Below, in pieces: positions 45,969 through 54,920 of a DNA stretch of 64,000 nt. How positions within the stretch are numbered: position 1 is the stretch's first letter; each line of letters begins with the position of its first letter. Made by a program: the position numbers and the translations under genes. Under the pieces are notes generated by a model, which saw nothing but the letters and a program-made list of their open reading frames with translations, did no database searches and had not been told where the DNA came from. The stretch is from Sulfitobacter sp. (GTDB lineage Bacteria > Pseudomonadota > Alphaproteobacteria > Rhodobacterales > Rhodobacteraceae), in contig JAFMGZ010000015.1 of the NCBI GenBank assembly GCA_017854855.1, positions 1 to 64,000 of the forward strand. The letters are read 5' to 3'.

Positions 45969-46011
45969 GTCTCTACTCCTTGAACCCGGGTGTCTTTGAA
46001 AATCGCATGCA

Positions 46012-47256
46012 TCAATGGGCCACCCCTGCTGCGACGCTTTCATCGATGAAGCGGCCTTCGGTGAAACGCTCAAGACCGAAAGCATCGGTGAGCGGTGAGC
46101 GGCCCTTGGCCATCAGTTCGGCCATGGCCCAGCCAGAGCCGGGGATGGCCTTGAAGCCGCCCGTGCCCCAACCGCAGTTGATGAAGATGCCGTCTACGGG
46201 TGTTTTACTGAGGATCGGGGAGCGGTCCCCCGTGACATCCACGATACCGCCCCATTGGCGCAGCATCTTGAGACGTGACAGCATTGGGAAGGTTTCGATC
46301 AGGGCGCGAACGGTTTCCTCAATATGGTGGAAAGAGCCGCGCTGGGTGTAGTTGTTATAGCCATCGGTGCCACCGCCGATGACCATCTCGCCCTTGTCGG
46401 ATTGCGACAGATAGCCGTGGACGGTGTTGGCCATGACAACCACATCCATGCAAGGTTTGATCGGTTCGGACACCAGCGCCTGAAGCGCCACGGATTCGAT
46501 GGGCAGACGGAAGCCGGCCATATCCGCCAGATGGCCGGAATGGCCCGCGACCACCATCCCCAGTTTATCGCAGCCAATGTCGCCGCGGTTGGTGGTCACG
46601 CCGGTGACCTTGCCGTTTTCCTGACGGATGCCGGTGACCTCGCAGCGTTGGATCACGTCCATGCCCATGTCTGAGCAGGCGCGCGCATAGCCCCAGGCCA
46701 CCGCATCATGGCGTGCCGTGCCGCCGCGGGCCTGCCACAGCCCACCCAGAACCGGATAGCGCGGACCGTCAATATCCATGATCGGGCACAGTTCCTTGAC
46801 GCGCTGTGCGTCGATGAATTCGGTCTTGACCCCTTGCAGCGCATTGGCGTGGGCCGTGCGCTTGTATCCACGCACCTCATGTTCGGTCTGTGCAAGCATG
46901 ATGACCCCGCGTGGGGAGAACATGACGTTATAGTTCAGATCCTGGCTCATCGTTTCGTAGAGTGAGCGGGACTTTTCATAGATCGCGGCGGAGGGATCCT
47001 GCAGATAGTTGGAACGGATGATCGTCGTGTTGCGGCCTGTATTGCCGCCGCCCAGCCAGCCTTTTTCCAGGATGGCGACATTGGTGATCCCGAAATTCTT
47101 GCCAAGGTAATAGGCTGTGGCCAGACCGTGCCCCCCTGCCCCGATGATAATCACATCATATTTCGCCTTTGGCTGCGCGTCGCGCCAGGCACGGTCCCAG
47201 CCGCTGTGCTGACGCATGGCCTCTCGGGCCACGGCAAAGACGGAATATTTCTTCAT
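46012..47256 (-). CDS. soxB: Sarcosine oxidase beta subunit
   Basis: 414 residues. The FAD-binding N-terminus is DVIIIGAGGHGLATAYYLGKNFGITNVAILEKGWLGGGNTGRNTTIIRSNY. The middle holds the covalent-flavin region and substrate pocket (VALQALVSEPIKPCMDVVVM). The C-terminus shows FINCGWGTGGFKAIPGSGWAMAELMA. It oxidises sarcosine, reducing oxygen to peroxide through the FAD/FMN pair. It is the first gene of soxBDAG; the 230-base gap to ccmI holds the divergent promoters. The sarcosine would come from glycine betaine, dimethylglycine or creatine. Confidence 0.95.
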   Translation of the reverse strand: MKKYSVFAVAREAMRQHSGWDRAWRDAQPKAKYDVIIIGAGGHGLATAYYLGKNFGITNVAILEKGWLGGGNTGRNTTIIRSNYLQDPSAAIYEKSRSLYETMSQDLNYNVMFSPRGVIMLAQTEHEVRGYKRTAHANALQGVKTEFIDAQRVKELCPIMDIDGPRYPVLGGLWQARGGTARHDAVAWGYARACSDMGMDVIQRCEVTGIRQENGKVTGVTTNRGDIGCDKLGMVVAGHSGHLADMAGFRLPIESVALQALVSEPIKPCMDVVVMANTVHGYLSQSDKGEMVIGGGTDGYNNYTQRGSFHHIEETVRALIETFPMLSRLKMLRQWGGIVDVTGDRSPILSKTPVDGIFINCGWGTGGFKAIPGSGWAMAELMAKGRSPLTDAFGLERFTEGRFIDESVAAGVAH

Positions 47257-47486
47257 ATCTCAAGTCCCTAGATCGGAGGATGGCACGCAGAATCGCGGAC
47301 CGCCGGCTTGTGCCCCTGTTCTGGCCGGACGCCGGAAAAAGAGGATACTGGCCACGGCATTTGGTATCAATTTTGCGACATGAGACGCAATAGCGCTGTG
47401 GTGTCGCAGGTTTGATCGGGATTGCACCCTTTTGTCCGGCAGGCTTTACCCCTAGATAACGTGCGAAGCTGAAAAATGGGCACCTC

Positions 47487-48710
47487 ATGACTTTCTGGAT
47501 CATTTCCGCCGCGATGGCCTTGCTTGTAGCCCTGATGTTGGGGCGCAGCCTGCTGCGCGCGCAGGGCGGTGATATTCCCGATGCGTCGGAATACGATCTA
47601 AAGGTGTACCGCGATCAACTGGCCGAGGTGGAACGTGATGTCGCCCGTGGCGTGATCCCCCATGAGGATGCGGAGCGGGCCAGGACAGAGATTTCGCGCC
47701 GCATCCTTGCCGCCGATGCCAGCCGAAGCAGCGCCGCGCCGCAAAACGCCCCGAATAGGGTTTTGATTGGCGCGCTGGCCATATTGCTGGGTGCAGGCAG
47801 CGTGGCGCTATATCTGTGGATCGGACAGCCGGGTTATGGGGATCTGGCACTGAAGGACCGGATCGCCTTTGCCGAACAGATGCGGGAGAACCGGCCCAGC
47901 CAGCAGGCAGCCGTCGACAGCCTGCCGCCTTTTGTACCCCAAGAAAACCTGAGTGATGATTTCGTCACCCTTATGGAGCGGTTGAGGGAAACCGTTGCCG
48001 GGCGGCCAGATGACTTGCAGGGGTATATGCTGCTGGCGCAGAACGAGGCGCGGATGGGCAACTTTGCAGCCGCAGCCGCAGCGCAGGAGAACCTGTTGCG
48101 GATCAAGGCCGAAAGCGTCACCGCAGAGGATATCGCAGATTATGGTGAGCTGTTGGTGATGGCTGCTGGCGGCTATGTCTCTCCTGAGGCAGAGACCGCT
48201 TTTCGGGCGGCGCTGGCGCGGGACGAAACCGATGGGCGGTCGCGCTATTACATCGGGCTGATGATGATCCAGACCGGTCGGCCTGACATTACCTTTCGGC
48301 TGTGGGATGGTTTGCTGCGGCGCGGCCCTGCGGATGCCGATTGGATAGAGCCGATCCTGGCGCAGATCGAGACGGTCGCGCAATTGGCTGGTGTGAACTA
48401 TACCGTGCCTGCGATCGGGACAGGTGATGCGCGCGGGCCTTCGGCCGAAGACATTGAGAATGCGGGGCAGATGACCCCTGCAGAACGTATGGAAATGATC
48501 GGCGGCATGGTGGAGGGCCTGTCAAACCGGCTGGCCACAGAAGGCGGTCCGCCGCAGGATTGGGCCCGGTTGATCACTTCTTTGGCGATCATGGGCAATC
48601 CGGATCAGGCATTGGCAGTCTACACCAACGCGATGGAGGTCTTTGCCGGCGATCCAGGGGCCGAAGACATCATCCGCGCGGCCGGCAGCCAGGCCGGAGT
48701 AGCCGAATGA
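47487..48710 (+). CDS. ccmI: Cytochrome c maturation factor CcmI (CycH)
   Basis: 407 residues: helix 1 at 3-22, a cytoplasmic loop with a coiled-coil pattern (EYDLKVYRDQLAEVERDVARGVIPHEDAERARTEISRRIL), helix 2 at about 92-112, then a periplasmic TPR domain (DLQGYMLLAQNEARMGNFAAAAAAQENLL). This two-part layout is CcmI, the chaperone that delivers apocytochrome c to CcmFH. It lies some 29 kb from ccmABCDG, so the ccm system is split; ccmE, ccmF and ccmH are not in the window. The stop overlaps the ruvX start. Confidence 0.94.
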   Translation: MTFWIISAAMALLVALMLGRSLLRAQGGDIPDASEYDLKVYRDQLAEVERDVARGVIPHEDAERARTEISRRILAADASRSSAAPQNAPNRVLIGALAILLGAGSVALYLWIGQPGYGDLALKDRIAFAEQMRENRPSQQAAVDSLPPFVPQENLSDDFVTLMERLRETVAGRPDDLQGYMLLAQNEARMGNFAAAAAAQENLLRIKAESVTAEDIADYGELLVMAAGGYVSPEAETAFRAALARDETDGRSRYYIGLMMIQTGRPDITFRLWDGLLRRGPADADWIEPILAQIETVAQLAGVNYTVPAIGTGDARGPSAEDIENAGQMTPAERMEMIGGMVEGLSNRLATEGGPPQDWARLITSLAIMGNPDQALAVYTNAMEVFAGDPGAEDIIRAAGSQAGVAE

Positions 48711-49192
48711 TCCTGGAGGACATGGCCGAATTTGCCCGGGCGATCCCCCCGATGCGGGCCTTGATCGGGCTTGATCTGGGGGAAAAGACGATTGGGGTCG
48801 CGGTCACCGATAACTATCTCAGTGTGGCCACCCCGTTGGAAACGGTCAGGCGCAAGAAATTTGGTCTGGATGCGGCACGGCTGAATGAAATCATGCAAGA
48901 GCGCAGCATTGGCGGTCTGGTGCTGGGATTGCCGCGCAATATGGACGGATCAGAGGGTGCGCGATGCCAGTCCACCCGCGCCTTTGCCCGCAATTTTGAC
49001 CGCCTTTACCCCATCCCCATAACCTTCTGGGATGAGCGTCTGTCGACGGTGGCCGCTGAAAGAGCATTGCTGGAGGCGGATACGACACGCAAACGTCGCG
49101 CAGAGGTGATTGATCATGTGGCAGCAGGCTATATTCTGCAAGGCGTGCTGGACCGGTTGGCGGTCATGCGCAGGCAAGGAGCGATGGAATGA
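48707..49192 (+). CDS. ruvX: Holliday junction resolvase-like RuvX (YqgF)
   Basis: 161 residues from ATG 48707 overlapping the ccmI stop (ATGA). An ATG at 48722 with GGAGG two bases away is possible but poorly spaced. RNase H-like fold: MRALIGLDLGEKTIGVAV with Asp23, then GLVLGLPRNMDGSEGARC and the TFWDERLSTVAAERALLEAD block. YqgF proteins act in 16S rRNA 5'-end processing; the resolvase role is by family name. The stop overlaps the DUF1289 start. Confidence 0.93.
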   Translation: MILEDMAEFARAIPPMRALIGLDLGEKTIGVAVTDNYLSVATPLETVRRKKFGLDAARLNEIMQERSIGGLVLGLPRNMDGSEGARCQSTRAFARNFDRLYPIPITFWDERLSTVAAERALLEADTTRKRRAEVIDHVAAGYILQGVLDRLAVMRRQGAME

Positions 49193-49431
49193 GTGATGAG
49201 GTCTGGGTGCGCAAAGAGGTCGAAAGCCCCTGCGTCAAGATTTGCGTCGTCCATCCAGAGGCGCGGTTATGCACAGGCTGCCTGCGGACGATTGACGAGA
49301 TTGGACGGTGGTCCCGGATGCATCCGGATGAGCGGCGCGAGATCATGCAGGACCTGCCGTCGCGGACGGGACAGATCACCAAGCGTCGCGGGGGCCGTGC
49401 GGCCCGTCTGTCACGGGGAAGTTCCGCTTAG
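49189..49431 (+). CDS. DUF1289 small zinc-binding-type protein
   Basis: 80 residues. Four cysteines, Cys15, Cys19, Cys28 and Cys31, in SPCVKICVVHPEARLCTGCLRTIDEIGRW define DUF1289. They probably bind Zn or an iron-sulfur cluster. The C-terminus is basic (KRRGGRAARLSRG). It starts inside the ruvX stop codon, so ccmI-ruvX-DUF1289 are one translationally coupled unit. The role is unknown. Confidence 0.9.
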   Translation: MSDEVWVRKEVESPCVKICVVHPEARLCTGCLRTIDEIGRWSRMHPDERREIMQDLPSRTGQITKRRGGRAARLSRGSSA

Positions 49432-49664
49432 CGGCGGCCTGCGATCCGGAACAGCAGATCCATACCTGCATTGCTGGTCACTGCGCCGTCGATATGGCTG
49501 GGGCCGTGATTGCCATTGGCCGCAAACACGCTGAGGCCTGCAAAAGCGCAAAGATGCTTTTTGTGAAAAGTGCCGTTGAAGCCGAATGCACGCCCCTGTT
49601 TTGGTGCCGCACGCGGGGCCCAATATGCCACCGTGCCGTTTGAACCTGTGATGATAGCTGCCAT
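49428..49664 (-). CDS. Hypothetical 78-residue protein
   Basis: A possible gene convergent with DUF1289, overlapping its stop by four bases. The product begins MAAIITGSNGTVAYWAPRAAPKQGRAFGFNGTFHKK and has no signal peptide or membrane helix. A CAGGG-type site precedes the ATG. The sequence is not strongly biased in composition and looks protein-like, with many Gly/Asn/Ala and aromatic residues, but I recognise no family. It could be an unexpressed open frame. Confidence 0.4.
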   Translation of the reverse strand: MAAIITGSNGTVAYWAPRAAPKQGRAFGFNGTFHKKHLCAFAGLSVFAANGNHGPSHIDGAVTSNAGMDLLFRIAGRR

Positions 49665-49870
49665 TGCCCTGAATCCCGTTTTGCCGGTTTTTACAATTCT
49701 TAATATCGTGTCAGAAATGGCAACAATGTGGCGGTTGGGGGGTCTTTATATGAAAATTTGCGATTTTTTTGAGAGCTTTTTTGAATGCCCCGCGTCACAA
49801 ATTTCAACTTAAGTAAATATTATCAACACTTTAACTTTCTCATGGACTGTCGGACATTCCGATCACCGCT

Positions 49871-50614
49871 TTAGCCAGCAGCCAACCATTCGGCCGCTGT
49901 GAACTGGGGCCGGAAATACGCGATCATGCGGCCTTCTGCGGGGCCATCCAAGGCGGCATCCCAGGGGGCCACACCGTGCAAAAGATGGCGGTGCAGCAAA
50001 ATAGATTGTCCCGGCCCTGCCTGCACCCGCAAAGGCGCGATTGTGTCATATACGGCTCTGCGCGCGGCCTGATAGGCCTCTGTCAGGTCAATGTCTTGTG
50101 GGTTGCGGCCTGCGATCTCTGCGCGAAAGGCATCGCCCATGACGGTATGACTGCCGGGCCAGACGACCAGGGGCGCGGCCTCTGCCATGTTCAATGGCAG
50201 GCCCAGAACGAATGCGTGTGGTTCGCGCAAGAACCTGCGCCTTTGGGGCCCCAGCGGCAACAATCCATCTACATGGGCCGCAAAACGTTTTATTCTGTAG
50301 CGGTGGTTGGCGTCGCTTTCGCCTGCGTCCTGTCCGGGGTAGCCGGGATAGACGACAGACAATTGCGCGCGGTGCCACCGGGGCGGAGCGGCAAGATGTG
50401 GCCCCCATGGCCCTTTGAGGGGCACATCGCCGATTGACCCATCCTCAGCATTTGGCAAGGCATCGACGCCCACGAACCATGTCTGCGCATGTCTGAGGTT
50501 GTGCGCGCGGGCGTCAGGATCGGCGGTTATGTCCAGGGCTGCCGCATATGCGGCCTGCGCCCAGCCCAGAACCGCGCTGTCGCTGTCAAAAACAACAAAG
50601 CCGTCTTTTACCAC
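49871..50614 (-). CDS. Phytanoyl-CoA dioxygenase-like Fe(II)/2-oxoglutarate oxygenase
   Basis: 247 residues from GTG 50614, overlapping the stop of the TauE/SafE gene by seven bases. The double-stranded beta-helix iron triad appears as His114-x-Asp116 (FAAHVDG) and His213 (LLHGVAPW), with Arg235 (YFRP) as the likely 2-oxoglutarate carboxylate ligand. Spacing between the HxD and the distal His is about 97 residues, normal for the PhyH group. The substrate is unknown; relatives hydroxylate lipids or small metabolites. It is cotranscribed with the permease. Confidence 0.68.
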   Translation of the reverse strand: MVKDGFVVFDSDSAVLGWAQAAYAAALDITADPDARAHNLRHAQTWFVGVDALPNAEDGSIGDVPLKGPWGPHLAAPPRWHRAQLSVVYPGYPGQDAGESDANHRYRIKRFAAHVDGLLPLGPQRRRFLREPHAFVLGLPLNMAEAAPLVVWPGSHTVMGDAFRAEIAGRNPQDIDLTEAYQAARRAVYDTIAPLRVQAGPGQSILLHRHLLHGVAPWDAALDGPAEGRMIAYFRPQFTAAEWLAAG

Positions 50615-51429
50615 CCAAGCGCCTTGCGCAGCATATTCACCGCCACCACGACAAGGAACACGGCAAACACCCGTTTCAGCGGTTTGGGATCCATCGCATG
50701 GGCCAGCTTGACCCCCCAGGGGGCGGTGATCAGCGTCATCGCGATGATGATGCCGAAAGCGACCAGATTGACCGTGCCGATGGTTAAGGGCGGCTTGCCC
50801 GTCTGCATATCGACAAAAACGAACCCGATGACGGCAGGCACGGCGATCAGCACCCCAAAGCCTGCGGCCGTGGCCACAGCGCGGTGAATGGGCGTGTTAT
50901 ACAGGCTCATCAGTGGCACGCCGAAACTGCCGCCGCCGATGCCCATCAGCACCGACATGAACCCCACCAGCGGCGACAGGATCGCCCGCATGATGCCCCG
51001 TGGCATGGCCTGCCCAAGCCGCCATTCCGCGCGGCCAAACCCCATGTAAAGCCCCACGATCAGGGCCAAAATGCCAAAGATGGCCTGCAATGTATTGGAC
51101 CGCAGCTGTGCCACGACCAACATCCCGACAACCGCACCAATCACGATACCGGGTGCCCAGCTGCGCAGGATGTCCCAATCTACCGCACCCTTTTTGTTGT
51201 GGCTCAGTACAGATCGGACAGAGGTCACGATAATCGTCGCCAATGAGGTGGCCAGACACATCTGCATCAATTGTGGCCCCTCGTATCCAAGGGTCTGGAA
51301 TGCATAGAAAAACGCAGGCACCAGCACGATGCCACCGCCGACACCTAAAAGGCCGGCAAGCACGCCTGCGACGGCACCAATGGCCATCAGCATAGCGCCC
51401 ATTTGTATCAAGATCATCGTATCGGGCAT
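50608..51429 (-). CDS. TauE/SafE family sulfite/organosulfonate exporter
   Basis: 273 residues with eight predicted helices in two repeated halves. Family motifs are GVLAGLLGVGGGIVLVPAFFY at about 20-40 and its counterpart GFMSVLMGIGGGSFGVPLMSLYN near 155-178. Members move sulfite, sulfoacetate, taurine-derived anions or other small anions across the cytoplasmic membrane. Nothing in the context fixes the substrate; DMSP or taurine sulfur metabolism would be natural in this group. It is the first gene of a two-gene unit with the dioxygenase. Confidence 0.9.
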   Translation of the reverse strand: MPDTMILIQMGAMLMAIGAVAGVLAGLLGVGGGIVLVPAFFYAFQTLGYEGPQLMQMCLATSLATIIVTSVRSVLSHNKKGAVDWDILRSWAPGIVIGAVVGMLVVAQLRSNTLQAIFGILALIVGLYMGFGRAEWRLGQAMPRGIMRAILSPLVGFMSVLMGIGGGSFGVPLMSLYNTPIHRAVATAAGFGVLIAVPAVIGFVFVDMQTGKPPLTIGTVNLVAFGIIIAMTLITAPWGVKLAHAMDPKPLKRVFAVFLVVVAVNMLRKALGW

Positions 51430-51455
51430 TTGGTTCTCCGGATGTTTGGCCTGTG

Positions 51456-52466
51456 CTACACCGCTTCTTGCGCCTGGGCCAGTGCATTGACTTGGTCAAG
51501 TGCCTGTAAAACCAGCTCGGGGCCCGCATTTTCACGATGTGCGCCCTCTGACAGCATGCGCCGCCAGACCCGCGCGCCGGGCCGGCCGGCAAACAGGCCC
51601 AGCATATGGCGGGTGATCTGGTTCAGTTTTCCACCCGCGATCAGATGCGCCTCAATATAGGGCAGCATGCCCATTACGGCCTCTTGCGCCGTGGTGTCGT
51701 GGCCGCGGCCAAAGATGCGCCGATCTGCGGCGCACAGGATGTCTGCGGGCTGATGATAGGCGCTTCGCCCGATCATGACCCCGTCCAGTCCACCATCCAG
51801 AAACGCCTCTGCCTGATCCAATGAGGTGATCCCGCCATTGATGGAAATATGCAGGTTGGGAAAATATTCCTTCATCAAATGCACCAGTGGGTAGTCAAGC
51901 GGCGGAATATCGCGGTTCTCCTTGGGGCTCAGCCCTTGCAACCATGCTTTGCGCGCATGGATGGACACACGAATGCAGCCTGCGGCAACGATGCGCGACA
52001 GAAACTCTGGCAAGACCTCATGCGGTTCCTGATCATCCACCCCGATGCGGCATTTGACGGTCACATCCACATCAACCGCCGCGATCATTTCAGCCACGCA
52101 TTCAGCCACCAGCGCGGGCTGTTCCATCAAGACGGCACCGAAACATCCCGATTGCACGCGGTCAGACGGGCAGCCTACGTTCAGGTTAATCTCATCATAT
52201 CCTGCATCCGCCCCCAGTTTCGCAGCCAGGGCCAGCTCCTTTGGGTCTGATCCGCCTAACTGCAATGCGACCGGGTGTTCGGCCACATCATGGTCCAGCA
52301 AATGCACCGCCCCCCCGCGCACCAGCGCAGGCGCTGTCACCATTTCCGTATAAAGCAAGGTCTCACAACTGAGCAGCCGGTGCAGATAGCGACAATGGCG
52401 GTCGGTCCAGTCCATCATGGGTGCGACGGATAATCTCGCTGCGGCGGCGGCTGCGGTGTTGGGCAT
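51456..52466 (-). CDS. dusA: tRNA-dihydrouridine(20/20a) synthase DusA
   Basis: 336 residues. FMN enzyme reducing U20/U20a in the tRNA D-loop. N-terminal SVAPMMDWTDRHCRYLHRLLS, catalytic Cys99 in NLNVGCPSDRVQSGCFGAVLM, FMN-phosphate region INGGITSLDQAEAFLDGGLDGVMIGRSAY and the DusA-specific C-terminus ITRHMLGLFAGRPGARVWRRMLSE. It is 26 bases upstream of the TauE gene on the same strand and may be its own transcript. It marks the end of the core region before the accessory island. Confidence 0.95.
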   Translation of the reverse strand: MPNTAAAAAARLSVAPMMDWTDRHCRYLHRLLSCETLLYTEMVTAPALVRGGAVHLLDHDVAEHPVALQLGGSDPKELALAAKLGADAGYDEINLNVGCPSDRVQSGCFGAVLMEQPALVAECVAEMIAAVDVDVTVKCRIGVDDQEPHEVLPEFLSRIVAAGCIRVSIHARKAWLQGLSPKENRDIPPLDYPLVHLMKEYFPNLHISINGGITSLDQAEAFLDGGLDGVMIGRSAYHQPADILCAADRRIFGRGHDTTAQEAVMGMLPYIEAHLIAGGKLNQITRHMLGLFAGRPGARVWRRMLSEGAHRENAGPELVLQALDQVNALAQAQEAV

Positions 52467-52840
52467 CGCTCATTCTCCTATGGTCCGCGATCTTGGTTTC
52501 GGGGCCGTCGTGCACCCATACTGCACACGGATTGGGCTGGTCTAGCCCCCCAAAGATCAAAGACAGGCGGACGGCAGTGGTGGGGGGCAGCTGTGCGCGG
52601 GACCCACAGGTGTATTTTGCGCCCTAGTGGGGGATAGGATTTGGAAAGTTGCCGGTACATGCTCTTGCCCGCGTGCACCTCGGGTATATGACAGGCTCTC
52701 ACCCATTGATGACGTTTCAGTAATTGTTCAACACATTTGAAACGACCCATGTGGGAAGCCCCGTCAACCAGGGCTGCGTTTTTGCGTTGCTTGGGAAACT
52801 CTTCACCGTAGCCGCTGCTGACCAAAGGGGCGAAAATACT
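52467..52840. other. 374-base gene-free stretch at the island border
   Basis: No gene I would defend. A 115-codon minus-strand frame (52478-52825) contains MGRFKCVEQLLKRHQWVRACHIPEVHAGKSM, which has a coding look, but I cannot place it. It might be a relic of a mobile or accessory gene. The region should hold the dusA promoter and the 3' end of the molybdopterin enzyme operon; no terminator with a T-run was seen. Confidence 0.5.
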
Positions 52841-54895
52841 TTATAGATTTGCTTCACCAGCATTTCGCAACGATCGCACCTCAATGCGTGCGTGATAGCT
52901 GCTTTGACCAACCGAAAACGCGAAGGCATCAAGGGCTGCCAAGGGCAAGACTGATGTGGCGTCTGTCAGCGTATTCAGACCTGGCCAGCCGTCTCGGATC
53001 CAGACGGTTCCCTTTGGAATGCGCGGGGTCACTTTTGCCCTTGCGTTGAATGACCCGCGTGCATTCGAAAGTTCGATGGGGTCCGCATCCAAGATGCCCC
53101 TGTACGCGGCGTCTTGTGGGGCAATCCAAAGATCCGCTTGATCCTCGCGGGCGGCCAATGTTGGCAGCGCCTGCGCGTGATCATAAAATGAGTGGAAATG
53201 CCCGAATGTTCGGCCATGCGCCAATATGAGACCGTCTTTTGTGCCCCCAAAATCAACCGGCATCGGCAGCGCGGGAATGCCCATATCGGCAGCCCGGCTA
53301 GACGAAAATTCGATCTTTCCTGTGGGTGTCGCAAAATCATATGTCGGATAGGCGACATGCGATACCTTCAACGCCACCCTGCCCCCGTTTGCACGCAATG
53401 CCTCCACCGATGTGTGACCCGTCGCAGGATGATCAAGCGCGGCGTCCATTGCCTCGGCCTGATCCGCCCACGGATAGACGTCGTCAACAGCCAGGCGTTT
53501 GGCCAGGCCTTTGTAAAGATCATATACAGGCCGCGCGTCACCAGCCGCAGGCAAGGCCTGATCGGTCAGGTGGATATATGTGTTGGTCGATTTCGCACCG
53601 ATTTCTTCCAGCCAGATTGTTCCCGGCAGCACGATGTCCGCAGCCTCGCGTATGTATTGATTGGCAAAAATATCATAGGCGACCACCAATTCCGCCTTCT
53701 CAAGGGCGGCACGCATCCGATTGGTATCTGGGAAGGATGATGACACATTCGATCCAAGTGAAACGAATACTTTGACCGTACCGGTTTCCAGTGCCGTCAG
53801 GATCGCTTCCATCTGGTTTGGGATGTAGTGTCCGGGTTTGCGCCGATCCGCAGCAGATAGATCGACAAACCCGGCACCATGGCTGCGGCCACCATGACGC
53901 GGGCCCATACCGCCACCAGGCCGTCCGTAGTCGCCTGTCAATGCGGGCAAACAGGTGATTGCGCGTGCTGCTTGCCATGTGTTGTCGCCTTTGTGCAGTG
54001 ACGAACCGCCCATCACGATCATTGCGGGCCGCGTCGCGGCATAGGCGCGGGCCAAAGCCACAACCCGGCTTGCTGGAACACCGGTCAGGGTTTCTGCCCA
54101 ATCTGGCGTCATTGCCGCGACATGGGCCTTCAAGGCTGCGAAACCGGTTGTGTGGGCGTCAACAAAAGATGCGCTCCAACTTTGATCAGCGATGATCACG
54201 TGCATCATCGCGAGGGCCAAGGCGGCATCAGAGCCCGGTTTGACGATGATGACATCATCAGCCAGCGCCGAAGCCTCAGTCCGGCGCACATCAATCACCA
54301 CAATGCGCGCGCCGCGCCGCTTGGCCATTTCGACGTGACGCAGGGTATTGGCCTGACTGACAGTGTTTGCCCCCCAGAGGATTACCATCTGGGAATTCTC
54401 ACCCAAGTCCTCTTTGGTTGAGGTCTCAATCGCACCGGTGATGCCGGCACCAAATCCCCCCAGCCCCCAGCAAATCATCGCGGGGTTCCAGTACTGACAT
54501 CCATAAAGGTTGGCGAAACGGTCCATTTGCGCGCGTTTCAAACCAAAGGCATAATCGTTGGCCCAATTGCCGTGGCCTTGCCAGAGTCCAACGGCTTCGC
54601 GACCGACGGACTGCATCTTGTTGGCTATTTGATCAAGCGCGGCGTCCCAACTGGTTTCAGACCACTGATCGGACCCGCGCCTCGAGCGCACCAGCGGCTT
54701 TAGCAAACGGCGATCATTACCAAGAATTTCATGGGCTGCCCTACCGCGCATACACAAGAAACCCTGACTGTCGGGGTTCGTAACATCACCCGCTATCGAC
54801 GCCAATTGTCCATCCTGGACGGTGACGGTCATCCCGCAAAGCGTGGGATGGCAATTCATCGGACACATCGACTGAAAGCTGCGGGTCTTTGCCAT
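52841..54895 (-). CDS. Molybdopterin (bis-MGD) oxidoreductase with N-terminal 4Fe-4S site
   Basis: 684 residues from ATG 54895 (GAGGA upstream); 22 further open codons are dropped. The cluster ligands are Cys11, Cys15, Cys20 and Cys48 (CPMNCHPTLC ... GFLCMRG), the FdhF/NarB-like Fe4S4 pattern with unusual spacing C-x3-C-x4-C. Then come YWNPAMICWGLGGFG, VILWGANTVSQANTLRHVEMAKRRGARIVVIDVRRTEA and a C-terminal molybdopterin-binding domain (about 560-680). There is no twin-arginine leader, so it is cytoplasmic. The electron partner is not encoded nearby. The substrate is unknown; as the last gene of the importer operon it probably oxidises or reduces the imported compound. Confidence 0.85.
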   Translation of the reverse strand: MAKTRSFQSMCPMNCHPTLCGMTVTVQDGQLASIAGDVTNPDSQGFLCMRGRAAHEILGNDRRLLKPLVRSRRGSDQWSETSWDAALDQIANKMQSVGREAVGLWQGHGNWANDYAFGLKRAQMDRFANLYGCQYWNPAMICWGLGGFGAGITGAIETSTKEDLGENSQMVILWGANTVSQANTLRHVEMAKRRGARIVVIDVRRTEASALADDVIIVKPGSDAALALAMMHVIIADQSWSASFVDAHTTGFAALKAHVAAMTPDWAETLTGVPASRVVALARAYAATRPAMIVMGGSSLHKGDNTWQAARAITCLPALTGDYGRPGGGMGPRHGGRSHGAGFVDLSAADRRKPGHYIPNQMEAILTALETGTVKVFVSLGSNVSSSFPDTNRMRAALEKAELVVAYDIFANQYIREAADIVLPGTIWLEEIGAKSTNTYIHLTDQALPAAGDARPVYDLYKGLAKRLAVDDVYPWADQAEAMDAALDHPATGHTSVEALRANGGRVALKVSHVAYPTYDFATPTGKIEFSSSRAADMGIPALPMPVDFGGTKDGLILAHGRTFGHFHSFYDHAQALPTLAAREDQADLWIAPQDAAYRGILDADPIELSNARGSFNARAKVTPRIPKGTVWIRDGWPGLNTLTDATSVLPLAALDAFAFSVGQSSYHARIEVRSLRNAGEANL

Positions 54896-54920
54896 TGTGT
54901 TCCTCGCAGATGCGGATTGG

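Noticed and set aside
49846-49866. TCGGA-CAT-TCCGA dyad compared with the ccm palindrome
   Set aside because: Only 5-bp arms, which are expected often by chance in this GC range, and it is placed at a gene 3' end.
52478-52825. 115-codon frame with a KNAALVDGASHMGRFKCVEQ-type product, suspected transposase relic
   Set aside because: I could not match it to any transposase family and saw no terminal inverted repeats or target duplication; kept only as a remark on the gene-free stretch.
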